The position numbers and the translations under genes are program-made. A DNA stretch of 64,000 nucleotides from Streptomyces sp. NBC_00249 (GTDB taxonomy: Bacteria > Actinomycetota > Actinomycetes > Streptomycetales > Streptomycetaceae): NCBI RefSeq assembly GCF_026342355.1, contig NZ_JAPEMV010000003.1, positions 861,003 to 925,002 on the forward strand, written 5' to 3'. The notes below the pieces were generated by a model. The model was not told the DNA's origin. It worked only from the letters and a program-made list of their open reading frames with translations, and did not search any database. Of the stretch, positions 42,790 to 51,488 are shown piece by piece; within the stretch, counting starts at the first letter, position 1; the number at the start of each line of letters is the position of its first letter.

Positions 42790-42796
42790 AATGAAG
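42784..42796. promoter_or_regulatory. palindrome over the MarR start codon
   Basis: CTTCATAATGAAG is a perfect 6+1+6 inverted repeat covering the MarR start codon. The position fits an autoregulatory operator. Confidence 0.45.
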
Positions 42797-43009
42797 TCAT
42801 ACTCTACTCTGCCGATGGCGACACCACCAGAGACCGTCGCCCTGCGGGACCCGAAGATCCCACCCTCGCGGGGTAGAAGAGCGGTCGATGTCACCCTCCT
42901 GGCGCTGCACACTGCTGCTGGTTCTGACCAACATTCCTTGCCCCCGGAGTCGGCAGCTGCTCTTCAAACCGACCTACAGACGCTCCTCGTTCTCACCTAT
43001 GCAGCCAGC

Positions 43010-43112
43010 CCCCGCCGGCGGCATCTACAACAACGGCGGGACGGTCTCGCTGGTCCGCTCCGCGGTGACCGGCAACGTCCCGAACGACTGCGTCACCGTC
43101 ACCGGTTGCTGA
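43010..43112 (+). pseudogene. C-terminal scrap of a beta-helix repeat protein
   Basis: The frame reads GGIYNNGGTVSLVRSAVTGN then VPNDCVTVTGC and stops at 43112. G-G-I-x-N-x-G-x-V-x-L is the last coil of right-handed beta-helix (polymorphic membrane protein-like) secreted proteins. The remainder is absent. Confidence 0.5.
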
Positions 43113-43345
43113 GCCCCACGTCCCGGACGAGGTCCTCCAGGAACGGTTCGATCGCGGCGCGCCACGCGTCCGGGCGGTCGCAGTGGACGAGGTGGCCAGC
43201 GTCGGGGACCTCGCCGCACTGGCCGTGCGGAAGCACCCGGACCATCTCCTGGGCTTCCGCACGGCCCAGCTCGCCGTCGAGCGCGACTGGCAGACCCGTC
43301 ACGTGAGCTCCCGCACCGCGCACGTACGGGCCACGGACGACTCGG
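43099..43345 (-). pseudogene. alpha/beta hydrolase, C-terminal fragment
   Basis: The reverse strand reads HVTGLPVALDGELGRAEAQE, VRVLPHGQCGEVPDAGHLVH and CDRPDAWRAAIEPFLEDLVR. The G-H-L-V-H carries the catalytic His of alpha/beta hydrolases. The nucleophile half is missing and the 5' end blends into unrelated sequence near 43345. Confidence 0.55.
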
Positions 43346-43425
43346 GCGGCGAGTGAAGACCGACAAGCCCGAAGCGCTGCGCCGACAGAGCCGATCACCC
43401 CGAGCACCCGCTCCCCGGGGGCCTG

Positions 43426-43560
43426 GTGACCGGCGACCAGCTACCCGACGTCGGGGACGTGGTCCGCGATCAGGCACTCGGCTGCGACGTCGTGGTCACC
43501 GACATCCGGCACGGCCGGCCGGTGCTACGACTCACAATCATGATCGGCCGGACAGGTCCT
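43426..43560 (+). pseudogene. small accessory protein, truncated at a cassette boundary
   Basis: GTG 43426 gives TGDQLPDVGDVVRDQALGCD then VVVTDIRHGRPVLRL. A P-x-V-G-D-V-V-x-D start followed by D-I-R is familiar from small streptomycete accessory proteins. Sense is lost at 43560, where cassette copy 2 begins. Confidence 0.4.
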
Positions 43561-43774
43561 ACGGCCCCTCCCGCCCCGGGCGCAGGACGTCGGCGTAGAC
43601 CCGGGCCCGCTCCCCGGGCTCGCCGGGATCCCGGCGTACCGGGCCGATGCCCGAGGCCGCCCAGAGTTCTTCCAGGGTGGCCATGACGGCCTGGACGGTG
43701 TTCTCGTCTCCGCCGGTGATGTGCAGGACCACCAGGCCGGGCTCCGCGATGTGCTGCTCGTCGATCGGCTTCAT
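43559..43774 (-). CDS. MKPIDEQ-family protein, cassette copy 2
   Basis: This is an intact 71-residue protein: MKPIDEQHIAEPGLVVLHIT, GGDENTVQAVMATLEELWAA and RRDPGEPGERARVYADVLRP. It is predicted to be a small beta-alpha-beta domain. The copy at 57873 is about 90 percent identical. It is divergent from a YPPD gene that here is cut to nine codons (44069), so the pair is incomplete. The function is unknown. Confidence 0.65.
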   Translation of the reverse strand: MKPIDEQHIAEPGLVVLHITGGDENTVQAVMATLEELWAASGIGPVRRDPGEPGERARVYADVLRPGREGP

Positions 43775-44068
43775 GACCGCTGCGACGGCGGGGGGAAGCG
43801 GGGTGGTTCGCCGGCGGCCCCAGCTCCACCCGCACGAGGGAGTGCAATCTGCGGGCCCCGCCCGGCCGGACACTCTCGCGTTGCCGGGGCGCGGCCCCCG
43901 TCGCGGCCTCGGTGGCCAGTGCCGCACCCCGTGCTTCCGAACGTACCCCGCCGCCGAAGCCACCGGTGCGGCTGTCCGTGAGAGGCCGTGATCCGCTTCA
44001 CGGGGCGGGCGTCACCCGTTCGCACGCGGCCAGGTGCCGCTGGGGAAACCGGGGAAGAGGCTGGGCGC

Positions 44069-44098
44069 ATGTCCGCCAAGCCCGTCACCCACCGGTGA
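44069..44098 (+). pseudogene. YPPD-family gene, truncated to nine codons
   Basis: ATG 44069 reads MSAKPVTHR and then TGA. The first four codons and the whole upstream spacer match the intact YPPD gene at 58383; beyond codon 4 the sequence is unrelated, so a deletion or recombination joined the gene to other DNA. Confidence 0.6.
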
Positions 44099-44621
44099 GT
44101 GAGGGGTTCTGTAGTCACCACTACATCTCCCTGTCGCAGGTCAGGGCCGGGAGTTGGTGGGCAAGCCGAACCGGGCGGGCGGTGGACACTCCGCCGAGGC
44201 CGCTTTTGAAGCCGATGGTGGTCCCGCTTGCCGGCCCCGGACGCGCGGGATGGCTCCGGGAGCCGGTCTGTTGGTCTGGTACTGGGTACACAAGGGAGGG
44301 CCCACGCTCGTCCTCACCGGCGGCACCATCGTCCCCTCCCTCATCACCGTCGTGGACGGGGCAGGGAACGTCCTGGCCCAGTACGAGGCGCGCCCTGCCC
44401 CGAAGCGGATCGAGCCGGCTGCTTCCCGAGGACCGGAACGAACTCGGCTGCGCCACCCCCGACTGCCGGCCCGTCGGCCTGACCAGGTAGGCCCTGCCGG
44501 ACCGGGACCGGGACCGAACCGCCCCGTACCAGCTCCGGGCGCGGCCGCCGTCACCACGCCCAGGCGCCCTGAGGCTGGGCCGATTGCGGCAGCCGCCGGG
44601 GTGTGACTGCGACCTCGGGTG
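44099..44621. other. about 520 bp with one decayed frame
   Basis: A plus-strand piece (MAPGAGLLVWYWVHKGGPTL then GGTIVPSLITVVDGAGNVL) at about 44250-44400 has fair codon use and could be the remains of a small exported protein. A GGGCAAGCC motif is at 44159-44167. No complete gene is seen. Confidence 0.3.
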
Positions 44622-44933
44622 TTACTGCCAGAAGATGCGTTCGATGACGATCTGGGGGTCGGCGGTGCGACGGGTGAAGGTGTAGCGGAGCCAGCCGTGG
44701 CCGTGGTCGAAGTACAGGATGTGCGCGCCGCGGGGGTCGGTGGAGCGGGCGGGTTCGATGCTGACCTTCGCCGTGTCGAGGTGGTCGTCACGGTAGGGGT
44801 GGTGGGAGGCCTTCAGCTCGGTGACGGCGTCGATGATCAGGTCTCGCACGCGGGCGGGCAGAGCATCGCGGTACTCGGCGGCCAGCTTGGTCCAGTCCGT
44901 GGCCCAGGGCGGGCCGGTGAACTCTGCGCTCAC
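44622..44933 (-). CDS. RelE/ParE-like protein (candidate toxin)
   Basis: GTG 44933 gives 103 residues. The product starts SAEFTGPPWATDWTKLAAEY and ends RGAHILYFDHGHGWLRYTFT and ADPQIVIERIFWQ. The terminal strand order (I-L-Y-F-D, then R-Y-T-F, then I-V-I-E-R-I-F) recalls RelE/ParE toxins. The start overlaps the upstream DUF6247 stop (GTGA), as in type II toxin-antitoxin operons. The toxin role is inferred from architecture only. Confidence 0.5.
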   Translation of the reverse strand: MSAEFTGPPWATDWTKLAAEYRDALPARVRDLIIDAVTELKASHHPYRDDHLDTAKVSIEPARSTDPRGAHILYFDHGHGWLRYTFTRRTADPQIVIERIFWQ

Positions 44934-45274
44934 TCGCCGGGCCCGAGCGAAGCCGCCTGGTGGTGGATCCGGGAGGCTTCTTCCAGGAGATCCTTGGCCT
45001 TGTCGGGATCGGCGGACTCGGCGGCCCGCTGCTCAAGATCACGCACGTGGTGGTCGAGCTCGGGGTCCCGGGCCAGGGCGTACTCGCCCCACCAGCGTGC
45101 CAGAAAGGCGGGGGCCGCGCCGATGTCGTAGGTGTCGGCGATCTTCGCCCGCCAGTTGGCCTCGAAGTCGGCCAGCAGCTGCGGGGCGTGCGCGGCGATC
45201 GCGGCACGCAACGCGGGAATGCTGCGCTCGGGCATCGCCGGAACGCCTTGGGAGGGCCCGGGGGCGGTGGTCAT
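44930..45274 (-). CDS. DUF6247-family protein (candidate antitoxin)
   Basis: ATG 45274 (RBS GGAAGAGGA) gives 114 residues: MTTAPGPSQGVPAMPERSIP, ALRAAIAAHAPQLLADFEAN, WRAKIADTYDIGAAPAFLAR and WWGEYALARDPEL. The R-x-A-I-A-x-x-A-P-x-x-L-x-x-F-E start and WWGEYAL block are typical of DUF6247. In actinobacteria these proteins often precede a small RelE-like gene, as here, so an antitoxin role is plausible. Intact. Confidence 0.65.
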   Translation of the reverse strand: MTTAPGPSQGVPAMPERSIPALRAAIAAHAPQLLADFEANWRAKIADTYDIGAAPAFLARWWGEYALARDPELDHHVRDLEQRAAESADPDKAKDLLEEASRIHHQAASLGPGE

Positions 45275-45557
45275 GGTCGCATCCTCTTCCGTCGTCGCCC
45301 TCCACGATAGTGCGCGGCCCTGTGCGGTGCCGGGCGATTCGTGCTGCGGCCGGTGAGTGTGGTTCCCGACAGCCCGCGAGCGGAGGTCAGCGCGGACCGG
45401 GTGCTGGACCGGGGTGGCATCTTCCGACCCCCGTTCCGGTTTCAGCGGTGCGCCTGAACGTCACCGTCGAGGAGGTTCCCCGGTTCGGCCGGGGTCCGGC
45501 TGCGGTGGCCGGCTGACCGGTGCATCCTGTTGCCGGTCTCCTCGTTGGCCGGGCACG

Positions 45558-45737
45558 AAGATCCTTGCTTCCGCCACGCTCGCTGTCGCGGCCCTGCTTC
45601 TGGCCGCCGTTCCCGCCTCAGCCGACGGCCCCGCCGGCAAGGGTGCCATCGGGCAAGGCAGCTCATCGCTCGGCTTCGGCGGCTCCGACAGCTCCGGGGA
45701 CAGTGATGGCCACGCGTCCTCGAACGCCACCTTGTAA
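45558..45737 (+). pseudogene. small secreted peptide gene, start lost
   Basis: The frame reads KILASATLAVAALLLAAVPA, then SADGPAGKGAIGQGSSSLGF and SDSSGDSDGHASSNATL before a TAA stop, a rare choice here. The first part is a signal peptide core and the second a short Gly/Ser/Asp peptide. No in-frame start lies close by, so the 5' end is missing. Confidence 0.4.
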
Positions 45738-46512
45738 AGACGGGCGACCCGGGGGCCCTCTCCGGCCTGGTCAACAACCTGAGCAACCCGCAGCCGAACT
45801 GAACAAGGCCTGAGCTGGCCGACGGCATCGACCGCCGTCCCGCGGGCCGCCCAAAGGGCGGCGCGTGCGCAATCTGGATGCCGGGGATGGCATGCCCTGA
45901 GCCACGAGAATGGAGGTCGCGGAACGGGGAGGCGGAGCGTGGCGATCCGGCTTGCGCGGTCGGTGAAGGTCTCGTCTTGCGGCTGTTTCGGTTGGACTCC
46001 GCCACCGCGTGGCTGGTCAGCGAGGTGCCCGGCCTTCTGACCGCTGTTGACGGGGTCACCGCCCGGCCCGTCGCGCAGATCCGGGTCCCGGAAGCGGCCG
46101 CGGGTGCTGGGATGTCGTACACGGCGGCGCGGCTCCCGTGCTCGTGGCGCGGCGCATCGCGGCGGCCAACGTGCTGGACGATTCGCAGCCGGTGCAGTGG
46201 CGGGGCGCAGCCGCACACGAGTGGCACGCCGCCTGAGCACGGCGCCCCCCCCGGCCTTGCGCTGGCGGGTACTCAGGTCCGGGCCTTCATGGTTTCGACC
46301 CGTCTCCTGCCGCTCTGGCCCTGAGGCCGTGCGGGCAGGGCTTGGCCGCAGGCAGGGCATGCCGGTGCGAGACCGGACTCGCTGGTATCACGGGTGGGGC
46401 TGGTGACGTTTTGGCTGCTCAGGTGAGGTCTGTGGGTGGGACGGCGGGTCAGTTGCGGGTGCGGTAGCCGTCGGGGCGCTGTGCGGTGGCTGCCGGTACG
46501 GGCCTCTGCTGT
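45738..46512. other. about 775 bp without a supported gene
   Basis: A plus-strand ending at 46234 (GGAAPVLVARRIAAANVLDD then SQPVQWRGAAAHEWHAA) is probably a gene remnant. Long reverse frames here are Arg/Pro-rich and lack coding bias. Confidence 0.35.
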
Positions 46513-46839
46513 TCAGCTGAGGAAGTCGACGCGGTCGATGAGACCTTCGCGCACTCGGTAGGCCACCAGGACGCGGACCGGTTCGTCGGTCAGGCCGTGG
46601 GCGATTTCGTGGTCGACCACCCAGTCTCCTTCGCCGAGCCGCCCCACGATCTCCGCCCTGCAGCGGCCTTCGGCGAACTGGCCGGCGTACTTGTCACGCA
46701 GAGCTTGCCGGCCCCGCAGTTGGCTGCCGTCGGCCCGGTGGACCGTGATGTCCTCGGCATAGGTGGCGACGAAGGCGTCGATGTCGTGGCTGTTGTAGGC
46801 GGCGAGCTGCTGCTCGACCACCTCGCGCGGTTCGGTCAT
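46513..46839 (-). CDS. SnoaL/NTF2-like protein
   Basis: This is a 108-residue protein, MTEPREVVEQQLAAYNSHDI, DAFVATYAEDITVHRADG and DHEIAHGLTDEPVRVLVAYR. It shows the NTF2-like order with an initial helix, an A-x-Y-x-x-D-I-x-V strand, and a final strand V-A-Y-R-V-R-E-G-L-I. The SnoaL-like group includes small isomerases and dehydratases; the substrate is unknown. It starts just 31 bp after the M20 stop on the same strand, so it is likely co-transcribed with the M20 gene upstream. Confidence 0.8.
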   Translation of the reverse strand: MTEPREVVEQQLAAYNSHDIDAFVATYAEDITVHRADGSQLRGRQALRDKYAGQFAEGRCRAEIVGRLGEGDWVVDHEIAHGLTDEPVRVLVAYRVREGLIDRVDFLS

Positions 46840-46870
46840 GTGATTGGTCCTTCTTTCCTTGGCTACGGGG

Positions 46871-48067
46871 TCAGGCTGCGAGACGGCGGGTGGCGAGTTC
46901 GGCGTAGAGCGCGGCTCCGTCGGGGAGCACCGCGTCGTCGAACTCCGCGTAGGGCGAGTGATTGAGCGGCAGGTTGTCGGGGTCGGTCCCCTTCGGGGCG
47001 GCGCCGAGCCACGCGAACGATCCTGGAACGGCGTCGAGTACTCGGGAGAAGTCCTCCGCCCCGGTCATCGGGTTCGCCATCGTCCGGTAGCGCTCCTCGC
47101 CGAAGACCTCGCGGACGGTGTCGGCCAGGAAGTCGGTCTCGGCCCCGTTGGTCACGGTCACCGGGTACCCGGGAAGGTACTCGACCTCCGCCCGCAGGCC
47201 GTGGGCGGCTGCGACGGAGTTGACCAGCTCCGCCACGGTGTCGGCGACCTTGGCCCGTGCCTCGGCGGAGAAGGTGCGCACGGTCGCCTCGAAGTAGGCG
47301 GTCTCCGGAATGATGTTGCGCTGGGTGCCGGCCCGGAGGAGTCCGACGGTGATCACCACCGGGTCGAACACGTCGAAGCGGCGGGTCACCATGGTCTGTA
47401 GGGCGGTGACCATCTCGCAGGCCGCCGGTACGGGGTCCTTGGCCCGGTGAGGTACCGAGCCGTGGCCGCCCGCGCCGTGCACGGTGACGTTCAGCGCATC
47501 GGAGGCGGCGAGGATCGGCCCGCGCCGGGAGCTGAACTCCCCGTGCGGCATGGTCGACGCCACGTGCAGGGCGTACGCGGCGACCGGACGTCTGCCTGCC
47601 GCGTCCAGCACGCCCTCGGCGAGCATGGCTCCGGCGCCGTCCCAGCCTTCCTCACCGGGCTGGAACATGAAGACCACGTCGCCGTGGAGCTGCTCCCGCC
47701 GTGCGGCCAGCAGGTGTGCGGCACCCGCGAGCATGGCGGTGTGCAGATCGTGTCCGCAGGCGTGCATGGCGTCGTTGTCGGCGGCGAACGGCACCGGGGC
47801 CTTCTCCGTGATCGGCAGCCCGTCCATGTCGGCGCGCAACAGCACCACCGGCCCCGGCCGCCCGCCGCGCAGCACCGCGGTGACCGAACTCAGCGCGGAG
47901 CCCTGGCTCACCTCCAGCGGCAGTCCGTCCAGGGCCTTCAGCACCCGCTCCTGGGTGCGCGGGAGGGTGAGGCCCAGCTCGGGAAACCGGTGAAGGTCGT
48001 GGCGGAGCCGGACCAGGTCCGGGGCCAGCCCGAGAGCATCGTCGTACAGGGACACAGGTACCTCCAT
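46871..48067 (-). CDS. M20-family amidohydrolase
   Basis: This is a 398-residue cytoplasmic zinc amidohydrolase of the hippurate/N-acyl-amino-acid type. Metal-site motifs are seen as LRADMDGLPI, HACGHDLHTAMLAGAA, QPGEEGWDGAGAM (catalytic Glu) and NPMTGAEDFSRV. A lid domain in the middle carries GAGGHGSVPHRAKDPV. ATG 48067 is chosen because MEVPVSLYDDALGLAPDLVR begins the family homology. It is divergent from an Lrp/AsnC regulator, which probably controls it in response to an amino acid or acyl-amino acid. Intact. Confidence 0.92.
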   Translation of the reverse strand: MEVPVSLYDDALGLAPDLVRLRHDLHRFPELGLTLPRTQERVLKALDGLPLEVSQGSALSSVTAVLRGGRPGPVVLLRADMDGLPITEKAPVPFAADNDAMHACGHDLHTAMLAGAAHLLAARREQLHGDVVFMFQPGEEGWDGAGAMLAEGVLDAAGRRPVAAYALHVASTMPHGEFSSRRGPILAASDALNVTVHGAGGHGSVPHRAKDPVPAACEMVTALQTMVTRRFDVFDPVVITVGLLRAGTQRNIIPETAYFEATVRTFSAEARAKVADTVAELVNSVAAAHGLRAEVEYLPGYPVTVTNGAETDFLADTVREVFGEERYRTMANPMTGAEDFSRVLDAVPGSFAWLGAAPKGTDPDNLPLNHSPYAEFDDAVLPDGAALYAELATRRLAA

Positions 48068-48178
48068 CGCACCCGCGTGTGGCGGGAACTTGTGCAGAGC
48101 GATCTTGTTCCCTGATTCTTGATCTCGAGGCGGGAGTTTCCCGCGATTTCGCAGGATCAAGCCACCAGAGGCCCTTCC

Positions 48179-48208
48179 ATGAACGAATCCACCGGAAGTC
48201 ACCGGTGA
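48179..48208 (+). CDS. nine-codon leader ORF overlapping the Lrp start
   Basis: ATG 48179 reads MNESTGSHR and then TGA at 48206-48208, overlapping the GTG start of the regulator (48205) in GTGA. An AGAGG lies a suitable distance upstream. The regulator itself has no obvious ribosome site, so translation may depend on this leader. Confidence 0.35.
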   Translation: MNESTGSHR

Positions 48209-49251
48209 CCGGCACCGATGTGACCGTGGACGAACTGGACCTCGCCCTGGTGAACGCGATGCAACTGCGGCCCCGGGCACCTTGGTCGCTGCTCGGCCAG
48301 ACCCTCGGGATCAGCCCGGTCACCGCTGCCCGCCGCTGGCGCCGCCTCTCGGAGGCCGGGATCGCCTGGGTGACCGCCTACGGTCTGCCGCACCCCGAGG
48401 ACCGCGGGTGCGTCGCCTACCTCGACCTCGACTGCGCCCCTGACCGGCTCCGGCAGATCGCCAACGAGCTGGCCGAGGACCCGCACGTGATGACCATCGA
48501 ACATCACTCCCAGGGCTGCGACCTCGTCGTCACCGCGGCCTTCACCGACCTGGCAATGGTCTCCCGGTACACCGCTGAACGCCTCGGCCGGCTCCCCGGG
48601 GTCAACGCCGTCCGCGTCCACCTGGCGACCTGCTCCTACGCTGAAGGGATCCGCTGGCGGCTGGACTCGCTGGACCCCGCCCAGCGCGTGGAGCTACACG
48701 ACGATCACCCGGCGGGCAACGGGACGACGTCCGTAATGCGCACCGAAGTGCGCGCCGAGGACCGCGAGTTGCTCATCAGGCTGGGCGTCGACGGCCGCCT
48801 CGACCAAGCCGAGCTGGCCGCCGCCACCGGGCTCAGCCCGTCCACGCTGCGCCGCCGCCTCGACCGACTGGCCGCCTCCGACGCGATCCGCTTCCGCTGC
48901 GAGATCGCCGCCCGCGACGCCGGCCGGCCGGTCCTGGCGACCTTCCGGGCCGACCTCCCACCGGACCGGCTCGACGAGGTCGGCCACCAACTCGCCCGAC
49001 TCCCCGAGATCCGGTTGTGCGTGTCCGTCACCGGCACGCACAACCTCATCCTCTCCGTCTGGCAGCGCTCCCTCGACGACGTTCAACGCCTGGAAACCAC
49101 TCTCGCCCGCAAGTTCCCCGACCTGCGCGTGGCCGAGCGCCGCGTGTCGCTGCGCACCGTGAAGCGGATGGGCCGGATCCTCGACGAGGACGGACGCGCG
49201 GTCCGCGCCGTTCCGATGGACATCTGGCGAGACCCGACCCCGCTCTCCTGA
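48205..49251 (+). CDS. two-domain Lrp/AsnC-family regulator
   Basis: This 348-residue protein is twice the usual Lrp length. First half: helix-turn-helix VDELDLALVNAMQLRPRAPW with LGQTLGISPVTAARRWRRL, then a RAM-like domain. Second half: RAEDRELLIRLGVDGRLDQA, LAAATGLSPSTLRRRLDRLA and a second RAM-like domain (ATFRADLPPDRLDEVGHQLA). Tandem Lrp proteins regulate amino-acid or amide metabolism and bind small amino acids. Its divergence from the M20 amidohydrolase makes that enzyme the likely target. GTG 48205 is chosen from the coupling to the leader ORF. Confidence 0.85.
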   Translation: MTGTDVTVDELDLALVNAMQLRPRAPWSLLGQTLGISPVTAARRWRRLSEAGIAWVTAYGLPHPEDRGCVAYLDLDCAPDRLRQIANELAEDPHVMTIEHHSQGCDLVVTAAFTDLAMVSRYTAERLGRLPGVNAVRVHLATCSYAEGIRWRLDSLDPAQRVELHDDHPAGNGTTSVMRTEVRAEDRELLIRLGVDGRLDQAELAAATGLSPSTLRRRLDRLAASDAIRFRCEIAARDAGRPVLATFRADLPPDRLDEVGHQLARLPEIRLCVSVTGTHNLILSVWQRSLDDVQRLETTLARKFPDLRVAERRVSLRTVKRMGRILDEDGRAVRAVPMDIWRDPTPLS

Positions 49252-49605
49252 CACCCGTTCAGACCGGTCGGCGTCGGCGTATCCGTCCATCACTTGCAGG
49301 GACGGACGATATCGGGCGGGCTCACGGACCGACGCGCCGCTGAGTAGGCGGCCCTGAGGGTCCCGCAGCCCACGGTTCGGAGCGCCAGGCGGGGCAGCGG
49401 GTTCAGCTCGACTGCGCCGCGGGAGACGCAGAGTGTCCCAGCACCCCTCGCAGCCCCCGCCGAATCCTGTAGCAACGCCTGCGTCCGGTCCCTATGTCGC
49501 CGAATGGCCGCCGAGGACGAGAGCCCAAGTCAGCCCGACATAACTGCGATGCTCAAAGGTCAGACCAGTGCCTGTAAGTGGCTGTTGTGAGCGTTCACGT
49601 TTTTC
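49252..49605. other. about 350 bp between Lrp gene and ISL3 element
   Basis: No gene is supported. The last 30 bp (CTGTTGTGAGCGTTCACG) partly mirror the sequence just right of the ISL3 element (GAACGTTCACAGCTGTTG), so the flanks are related in inverted orientation. Confidence 0.35.
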
Positions 49606-51360
49606 GGCTCTGTCGGGGATCTTGTGATGTCACAGGGTTGAGCTGGGCAGTCTCCAGGTGTGCGGTTCAGGGGTGTTGGGGCGGTTGTTGCCGCATCTGT
49701 CCGGAGTTGTCATCGAGTCGATCAAGCAAACGGGTGGAGTCATCACCCTGCGCGCGGGGTGCCAGACTTTGCCGGTGAGATGCCCGGGGTGCGGGATGCC
49801 GTCGTGGCGCGTGCACGGCCGGTACGTCCGCAGGCCCGGCGACGCGCCGGTCGCCGGCAGGCCAGTGGTGATCGAACTGGTCGTGCGGCGCTTCAAGTGC
49901 CTGAACGATCGGTGTCCAGGCGTCACGTTCGCCGAACAGGTCGCAGGGTTGACCAGACCGCACGCCCGACAGACCACGCTCCTGCGGTCGATGCTCTCGT
50001 CGATCGCCTTGACCCTGGCAGGCCGACCCGGCGCCCGCCTGGCCGCACTGCTCGGGATCCGCATTGCCAAGGACGCCCTGCTGGATCTGCTCCGCTCGGT
50101 GCCGCAGCAGCCGGTCGGCGCGGTCAGGTTTCTGGGAGTGGACGACTTTGCTCTGCGCAAGGGCGACTCCTACGCGACCATCCTGGTCGACCTGGAAGCC
50201 CGGCGCCCCGTCGACGTCCTGCCCGGCCGGGACGCCGGACCGCTGGCCGCATGGCTTCGCCAACACCCTGAAGTCGAGGCCATCTGCCGGGACCGGGCCG
50301 GCGCCTATGCCGAGGGAGCCCGAACCGGCGCCCCGCAGGCGGTGCAAGTCGCCGACGCCTGGCATCTGTGGCGGAACATCGCTGAGGCCCTGGAGAGAAC
50401 GGTCGGCTCTCACCACGGATGCATCCGGGACGCGTTCGCGGAGACCGTGGTCGCGGCGGAGAAGACCGTCGAAACCCCGGTCACGACGGAGTTGCCCGTG
50501 GCGGTGGCCGTGCCGTTCATTCCACCCGACGGCACGCTTGACGTGCTGGGTCGGCCCCGGCGCCTGGTGGCCCGCACGGCCGAGCGTTACGCGTCGGTCC
50601 AGGCCTTGCTGGCCGAGGGGAAAACGCTGGCGGCGATCGGCCGGGCACTGAGGCTGGATCACTCCACCGTCCGCCGCTTCGCCCGCGCCGGCAGCCTCGA
50701 CGAACTTCTGGCCAAAGCCACCGGACGCCTATCCGTACTGGACGAGCACAAGGAGTACCTTCACGCCCGCTGGCTGGACGGATGTCACGACATTCGCCAG
50801 CTTCACCGGGAACTGGGCGAGCGCGGATTCACCGGAAGTATCCAGTGCGTCCGACGCTACTTCCGGTCTTACAAGCCGCCCCGCCAACCAGACCGGAAGC
50901 AGCAGCGGGTGCCCCGGCCTCAACCGAGGCCGACCCCGAAACCCCGACGCGTCGTCCGTTGGATCATGACGAACCCGCAGTATCTCGCCCCCGCGGATGC
51001 TACGGAACTGAAGGAGATCCGCACTATCTGTCCTCATCTCGACGCCGCGGCACGTCACGTCCACGACTTCGCCGAGATGCTCCACCACCTCCGGGGAGAC
51101 CAGCTTCCCGACTGGATCGACCGAGTGCTTGCCGACGACCTTCCAGCCCTGCACTCCCTGGTCAGCGGCATGCGACGCGACTTCGACGCCGTCACCGCGG
51201 GACTGTCCACACCATGGAGCTCGGGCCAGGTCGAAGGCCACGTCACCCGCGTCAAGCTCCTCAAACGCATGGGCTACGGCCGAGCCAACCTCGACCTCCT
51301 ACGCCAACGCGTACTCCTCAGCCCTTGACCCTGTGACATCACAAGATCCCCGACAGAGCC
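49606..51360 (+). mobile_element. ISL3-family element, complete
   Basis: A perfect 33-bp inverted repeat bounds it: GGCTCTGTCGGGGATCTTGT and onward at 49606-49638, and the complement at 51328-51360. The length is 1755 bp and it holds one transposase gene. The expected 8-bp target duplication is not present (CGTTTTTC left, GAATAGCG right). Confidence 0.92.
49658..51328 (+). CDS. ISL3-family transposase
   Basis: GTG 49658 gives 556 residues. The N-terminal zinc finger has CPGC and, further on, CLNDRCPG. A helix-turn-helix KTLAAIGRALRLDHSTVRRF lies in the middle. DDE residues: FLGVDDFALRKG (Asp), AICRDRAGAYAEGA (Asp) and SSGQVEGHVTRVKLLKRMGY (Glu). The ending GRANLDLLRQRVLL is the family hallmark. 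The product spans nearly the whole element and its frame is intact, so it may be active. Confidence 0.94.
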   Translation: MCGSGVLGRLLPHLSGVVIESIKQTGGVITLRAGCQTLPVRCPGCGMPSWRVHGRYVRRPGDAPVAGRPVVIELVVRRFKCLNDRCPGVTFAEQVAGLTRPHARQTTLLRSMLSSIALTLAGRPGARLAALLGIRIAKDALLDLLRSVPQQPVGAVRFLGVDDFALRKGDSYATILVDLEARRPVDVLPGRDAGPLAAWLRQHPEVEAICRDRAGAYAEGARTGAPQAVQVADAWHLWRNIAEALERTVGSHHGCIRDAFAETVVAAEKTVETPVTTELPVAVAVPFIPPDGTLDVLGRPRRLVARTAERYASVQALLAEGKTLAAIGRALRLDHSTVRRFARAGSLDELLAKATGRLSVLDEHKEYLHARWLDGCHDIRQLHRELGERGFTGSIQCVRRYFRSYKPPRQPDRKQQRVPRPQPRPTPKPRRVVRWIMTNPQYLAPADATELKEIRTICPHLDAAARHVHDFAEMLHHLRGDQLPDWIDRVLADDLPALHSLVSGMRRDFDAVTAGLSTPWSSGQVEGHVTRVKLLKRMGYGRANLDLLRQRVLLSP

Positions 51361-51488
51361 GAATAGCGAGAACGTTCACAGCTGTTGCCTCTCCGGACTT
51401 GAGGACCGCGTTCTCACTGTCAGGCATAGGGTCGCCGGTCTCGTGGGAGTGGTGACGTGCCTCGTTGTCACTCAGGTGGAGGTCGGGG

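Noticed and set aside
45461..46360. A 299-codon reverse frame
   Set aside because: It is Arg/Pro-rich without coding bias and overlaps a recognisable signal-peptide fragment on the other strand.
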